DNA of 64,000 bases from contig NC_030814.1 in NCBI RefSeq assembly GCF_001704415.2, positions 72,533,121-72,597,120 on the forward strand, written 5' to 3'. The notes under the pieces are model-generated. The model did not search any database and was not told where the DNA came from. It worked only from the letters and a program-made list of their open reading frames with translations. Below, in pieces: positions 23,201 to 30,113 of the stretch; the stretch's first letter is position 1, and every line of letters begins with the position of its first letter. This DNA comes from Capra hircus. Lineage: Eukaryota > Chordata > Mammalia > Artiodactyla > Bovidae. The translations under genes and the position numbers were made by a program.

Positions 23201-26200
23201 CTTGCTGTTGTAGTTGAGGCTGCCATTGAGGATGATGGAACCATTGGGAAGGATCCTGAAGAGGTACTCACTGCCCTCCGTGGCAGGAATGACCTGAGGC
23301 ACAGCACAGTCAGGCCAGGCTGCCCCAGGATGGCTCTGCCCCCAGGACCTGCTCTCAGAGGCCTGGGGTCGAATCCTGGCTCTGCTCTTGACCTCACCAG
23401 GTCACATAACCTCTCTGATACTCAGTTTCTGCCTCTGAGAAGTGGGCGAAATACTGCCTCAGCACTCTGGGTGAGAGGGTGGGGAGAAGGGTTCGGTCTT
23501 CAGCAGGTACCCTTCTTAGGCGACTGACCAAATGGGGCCAGAGGGGGCCAGAGGACGGTGTGGGGACCAGGGCTGGGCCATGGCAGAGCTCCTGGTCTGC
23601 AAGGTGCCTGCAGGTTGTGTGGGAGATGCTGCCCCCTGGTGGCCACGAGGAGCGGCAGCGCCCACACTCCCACGTGGACCATACACACTCACATTTTCTA
23701 TGGAGTATACCACCGCGCCAGACGAGCCTGTGTCTTTGTCCGTGGCCAGCACAGATAACACCACGGAGCCCACCGGCAGGGTCTGTAACAAAAGAAAGTG
23801 AAAGTGAAGTCTCTCAGTCGTGTCCGACTCTTTGCGACCCTGTGGACTGAGGCCACCAGGCTCCTCTGTCCATGGGATTCTCCAGGCAAGAATACTGGAG
23901 TGGGTTGACATTTCCTTCTCCAGGGGATCTTCCCGACGCAGGGATTGAACTTAGGTCTCCCACATTGTAGGCAGATGCTTTAACCTCTGAGCCACCAGGG
24001 AAGTCCCTCTATAACAAAAGGTTTCATCAACTCTGAGTTCCAATCCATTTTCTTTCTTTTTTTTTTTCCAATCCATTTGCTTCATGCCCAAGCACATGCT
24101 CCAACCTGGAGTTCCAGGGCCCACAGCCCTACCACGGGGAGCGTGACAGACCTTCCAGAACCTGAAGCCCAGTGTTTGTTCCACAGGTGCCCCCTTTTCT
24201 TCCCCTGGGCTGGGCCTCTGGGGGCATCTGGACATCGGCAGGAAGCAGAGTTCCCCTGTCTCCTCTCTCCAATGCAGCCCCCTCACCACATGAACTAGCT
24301 TCTGATTTGCTGAGCCCCTCAGGGCCAGTATAAATGATCATTCCAGAACTCAGGTTTTGCCACTCCCCTGCTTAAACTTCCCTGTGGGTTCTCTGTAGCC
24401 TCCAGCCCAGGTTGCAGACAGTACTCTTCAGAGCTGAAAGTTTCTTTTGGATGCCTTTGCCCCAGGACCTGTCCACACACTCACTAATTCCACAAGGGGG
24501 CCAGAGAGATCTCTGAAAATCCTGAACCAGACCGCATCACTCTCATGCTCAAAATCCACCAGTGGTTCCCCCATTCCACTCAGAATATAGTCCAGACTGC
24601 CTCCATGGACCTCTGGGGTCAGGCCCACCTCTCTGACCTCACCTGTTCCTCACACTCCACCCTCCTTCCACAGCTGCTTTCTTGCTATGCCTACAACTCT
24701 CCAGGATGATTCACACCTCAGAGCAGTTGCTATTCCCTGCCTGGAAAATCCTTTTCCTGAAGCAGCCCAGGCAGGCTCCTTGACATTTAGTTCTGCTCAG
24801 ATGTCACCCACCCAGAGAAGACTTTCCTGACTGGCTCAACCTGTAAGCAGCCCATTAGGCTCTTCACTGAGCACAATACCCTCTGAAATAATCCTATCTG
24901 TTTAATGTTTTGTTCATTAGTATCTGTGATCTTCACTACAATGTGAGCTACTGAGGGTGGCAACCAAGTCTATCATCTCCAGATATCTTCAGCACCAAGG
25001 ACAGTGCCAGACACATAGTAGGCATTCGATCAGAGCGTGTTGAAGGTCTGTCTGGGCCTCACCAGCCTCTTGTCTGGCCTGGGGGGTAGGGCACACCCCT
25101 CAGGTCTTTGAATCCGTGTAGTAATGAAAACTCAGGAGTGGTGTGTTTCCTGCTTGTGGACCACTGGAGAACCTCCTCCCTGCCCAAGCAGTTCAAGTCA
25201 AGCTGCCACCCTTGCTGAAGGGGAAGGCCCATGATGCCAACTTTGACAACTGGAGCATGCCGCACCCCTCAGCTGATGGACATGCATGCATGCTAGGTCG
25301 CTTCAGTCATGTCCGACTCTGTGACCCCATGGACTGTAGCCCAACAGGCTCCTCTGTCCACAGGATTTTCCAAGCCAGAATACTAGAGTGGGTTACCATT
25401 TCCTTCTCCAGGGGATCTTCCCCACCCAGGGATCAACCCTGGGTCTCTTATATCTCCTGCATTGCAGGTGGATTCTTTACCACTAGAGCCACCTGGGAAG
25501 CCCAGCAAACAATGCTGGCATGTGCACGTGACCCAAAATGGGTCAGTGAGAGTCAGCCCTGGGGTGTGGGTTGGGACCACTGAGAAAGAGACAGTCTGTG
25601 TTGCAATTCAAAGCCAGTGGGATGTGAGCCTGGAGCTGCTGGGGGCACTTTCATCATCACGAGAGAGAACTTCCCCCCAGGCCCAGGATGAAGGCAACAA
25701 GAATCACAAAGGTGCAAGGTGGAAAGAAGTCTCTTCTTGATGACTGGCTCGAGTGCCTAGATCCAGCCATGTTTGAAGCCAGATAGACCATTCACATGTC
25801 CAGACACATGAGAAAATCAATTTCTTCCTCTCCACCTGGGATGATCATAACTTAAAGAACTCCAATCCAGTGTGATGGATTGAAAAATGTTGCTTGTAAC
25901 TATTGTACATGGGGTCACATGCAACCCCCTGAATTTGGTTCCTGCGGCTGCCCTTTCTAGGAGGCACTCTTCCCAATCCTGGATGACCTGCTGACTGTCT
26001 CCGGTCCTTTCCACTCTGAGCAGATTTGTGGGAGGTCTGCATTCTATACACCCACCCTGGTAAGGCAGATGTTACCTCGCTGACGTTGGTGGAGAAGCTT
26101 ATGCTCTGGAAAACAGGCGCGTTGTCGTTTCTGTCCTCTACGATCACCTGCATTTCCCTCTGCACCTGCAAGTGAGAAGCAAGCCCAGGTGAGCCAGAAA

Positions 26201-29200
26201 ACGTGGGGGTTTGAGAAAACAAATTCGGGAGTGCCTGGACAGGAATGCAAGTTGGCATAGCGTCTCAGGAGAACAATCAGGCAGTGTCTGGGTTGATTCT
26301 TTGTTTGATACCATTTCAAATGCCAGAAAAGTTGCAAGTACAGAACAAAGAACTCCTGATACTCTTCATGCAGATTTACCCCTTATTTAGTCTCTCTCTC
26401 TCTTCCCACGTGTTTGCCGAACCACTGGAGAGTACATTAGGTCATTTAAGAAATCTAAGACATAGCAGTCTTATTACAAGAATCTTCCTTTTAGCTTTGT
26501 TAGCCACAAAATAAAGCTGTGAACAACGTAAGTGTTGAGGAGACCAACTAAGCACCATGGTAGGTCCCCACAATGGGCCATAGACACACAGGAAATGGGA
26601 GACTTGTGTGCAGATTCAGAAAGGCTCCAAAGCTGATTGTTGAGTGGACAAGTCAGTGCAAGACCATAAAGGCAGCAGGATTCCATTCGGGTTTAAGAAA
26701 ATACACCAAAAACTACAATCTTTCTGCTATGGATGCGTATATGTATGCCCGTGCTTAGCAAGGGATGAAAAACACAGTGATGGTGGATACTTTAGATGGG
26801 AGTGGGTTGGGAAGTATTACAGAGAGAAAGTATCTGTCTTACAGAGAGAAAGTAATTATGAATATCCAAGTCATCTTTTAATGCATAGGTTTTAAGGAAT
26901 AGGTCATAAAGAGAAAACGCCCAACTTTCACAGACACAGACGTAGCTGTATAAGCGTGTTATTGAGAAACATGAACACTGAGACCAGCCCATTAGTCAAA
27001 GGAGATGAAGATGATGATCTCAGTGGAGAGAAGGTAGGGAGTTATTTGGCATCTGTTTTCTTATTAGTACATGCATTAATATGAATTAATAATGCAATTC
27101 ATGATAACAGTAGATATACAAATATACAAACAGTATAAGCAGTAGATATGCAAAATAGATATACCATAAATATACATACACATATGCATATAATTAAAAC
27201 AAATTAGTAGTAAATACTAAAATCTTGGTAATACTGTATGATGAAAAAGGGACAAGTATAATTTTGATAAAAATAAACATTCAATTTGTTTTTTGTTAGC
27301 TGAGGCTCACTCTGCTTGTCTGAGGTCGGGACACCACTAGCCGTGGACCCTCGGGCCCCTGTCCTCTGATCCTGGGACCGTCACCCTTCCCTCCCCCTGC
27401 TGACTCACTCGGTTGTTGTAGCTGTCGCTCACGGAGATGGTGATGGCGAACCAGTAGAGTGTCTGCAGTGGGCAGAGAGACAGGCACCAAGGTGAGCCCT
27501 GTTTGGGTATCCACCAGGGCCCTGCCCACCACCCTGCCCCTCAGAAGGCCTTCCCAAGCTGTTTTCCTTTACCTCATAGTCCAGAAGGCTGGCCAGTTTC
27601 ACTTCCCCAGTATTTGAAGTGACACTAAAGAAGTAGGCATTGGAGCCACTAATCCCATATTCCAGCTCGTCATTTTCTTGGTCCTGAGCTACCAACCAGA
27701 AGGCCTCGGCACCTGCAGACGGGACAGGAAATGCCCAGGGTCCACGGCCACCTAGCTTGATGCTGGCCTGTCCAAGCTGCCCACGAGGCCCGCAGGTACA
27801 TTTAACTTCTTTTAAAATTAGGAGGGCCAAGACATCAGCGGATGTCTACCCATGGATGAGTGGATAAAGAAGATGAGGTACACGTGTGTGTGTCAGCGGA
27901 TGTCTACCCATGGATGAGTGGATAAAGAAGATGAGGTACACGTGTGTGTGTGAGTATTTTGTACATTTCGTACAAAATGGAATATTTTCAGCCATAAAAA
28001 AAAGAATGAAGTCTTGCCATTTGCAACGTGGATGGACCTGAAGAGGGCATTCAGCTAAGGGAAAAAAGTCAGAGAAAGACAGATATTGTATGATGATCTC
28101 ACGCACACGTGGGATCTGAAACCAGAAATCCAAGTTCATTGATTCAGAGAGCAGACTGGTGGTTCCCAGACGTGGGGTGAGGAGACTGAACAATGGGTGA
28201 AGTGGGTCAAAAGGTACAAATTTTCAGTTATAAAATAAATAAATCCTGGGGATACGATGTACAGCATGGTGACTATAATTAATAATACTGTATTTGGTAT
28301 TCGAAAGTTGCCGAGAGAGTAGGTCTTAAAAGTTCTCACAGCAAGGGAAAAATATTCTGTAACTATGTGTGGTAACAGATATTAGCTAGACTTATTGAGG
28401 TAATTATTTTGAAATATATACAAATATACCAGTATGTTGTACACCTGAAGCTAATATCACATTGTATATCAATTATATCTTGTTCTTTTTAATTATGGAA
28501 GAGGCCCACAAAGGCAAAAATGCTAGAATGGTGACGTGATGGTGGGGTCAGCCTGAAGCCTGAGTGTCCCAGAGAACCAGCTTGCTCTTTCTTGCCCACA
28601 ATGGCCCTTCAGGGACAGTCTGGGCAACACACCTGGAGCCTGCTCTTTGGTCAGTCTTGCCTCTTCCAGAAACTCCTTGGAAACCTCGGTCTCTTCCCAC
28701 CCAGCCCCCCTCCTCCAGGAAGACCATCGGGCTAGGAAAATGTTGGTGTCTACGTTGCGTTTCCTCTGCTCTGAGACACCCTGTAAAGTTGGCATGCTGG
28801 GATGAGGGTGGGGAGTCATTCTGTGTTAAGTGACTATCTCAAATATAAGATACATCCTGACTCAGAAATGCCAAGGTATAAACTGATATGGCTCTTATAC
28901 TCAAGGAAATATGGGAGGTGAGTGGGTGGGTATAAATTTTTCTCTGTACACGTGTCCCTGGTCACAGAAAGATGGATCAGGGAGAAAATGCTTTTCTAAA
29001 AGTCTGCCTGAGAAAAGTCAAATGTAACAAATAATAAGAGCTATGAAATAAAAGACATATATTAGGTCTCTGTCACTAAACTCGAATTTGATATTTAAAA
29101 TACAATGTATTTTTTAAAGTCTGGAAAAAAAAGAGTCTGCTTGACAGAACTAAACTATTAACCTGTGTTAGTGTCAGGAAAACAGGTCTTATGCAGGATG

Positions 29201-30075
29201 GAGAGTGACGAGAAGGGGAGAGAGGGGGTTGAGGTGTAGGTGTTCCTGGCGGTTGAAGTGAAAGTGTCTCAGTCAGGTCCAGCTCTTTGAAACCCCATGG
29301 ACAGTAGCCCGTCAGGTTCCTCTGTCCAAGGGGATTCTCCAGGCAAGAATACTGGGGTGGGTTGCCATGCCCTCCTCCAGGGAATCTTCCCAACACAGGG
29401 GTCGAACCTGGGTCTCCCGCACTGCAGGCAGATTCTTTACCATCTGAGCCGCCAGGGAGTGTACTTCCCTGTACATTTACATATACTATACTTCAAAATA
29501 AAAGGTCTAAATAACATTTTTTAAAACCTGACTGAAAATGCTTTCTCATCCCTAGAGAGCCATGGAATTCATCTCAGAAAGGAAAAAATTGCCCCTTGGT
29601 TTAAGAAAGCCCAGAGAGGGGGCCCCAGGGTTACAGAAGAAAAGACCCCTGGACTTCCCTGGTGGTACAGTGGATAAGAATCTGCCTGCCAACAGGGGAC
29701 ACGGATGTGATCCTTGGTCCGGGAAGAGTCCACACTCCACGGAGCAACTAAGCTTGTAAGCCACAACTATTGAGCCAGCCTGCTGTAACTACTGCAGCCT
29801 GTGTGCCCGGAGCCTGCGCTCCACAGCAAGAGAAGCCCCACAGGGGGAAGCCCGAGCACCACAATGAGGAGTAGCCCCCTCTTGCCACAACTAGAGAAAG
29901 CCTGCATGCAGCTACAAAGACCCAGCACAACCAAAACATATAAATAAGTAAATTATATATTTTAAAAAGACCCTCATTTGGTCTGGCTGAGATCCTACTT
30001 GATTTTAAAGGGTTACCCAAGAGAGTGGAGATCATGAGGGCATTTGGATTACATGTATTTGTGACATTTGTTTGG

Positions 30076-30113
<38 letters not shown>

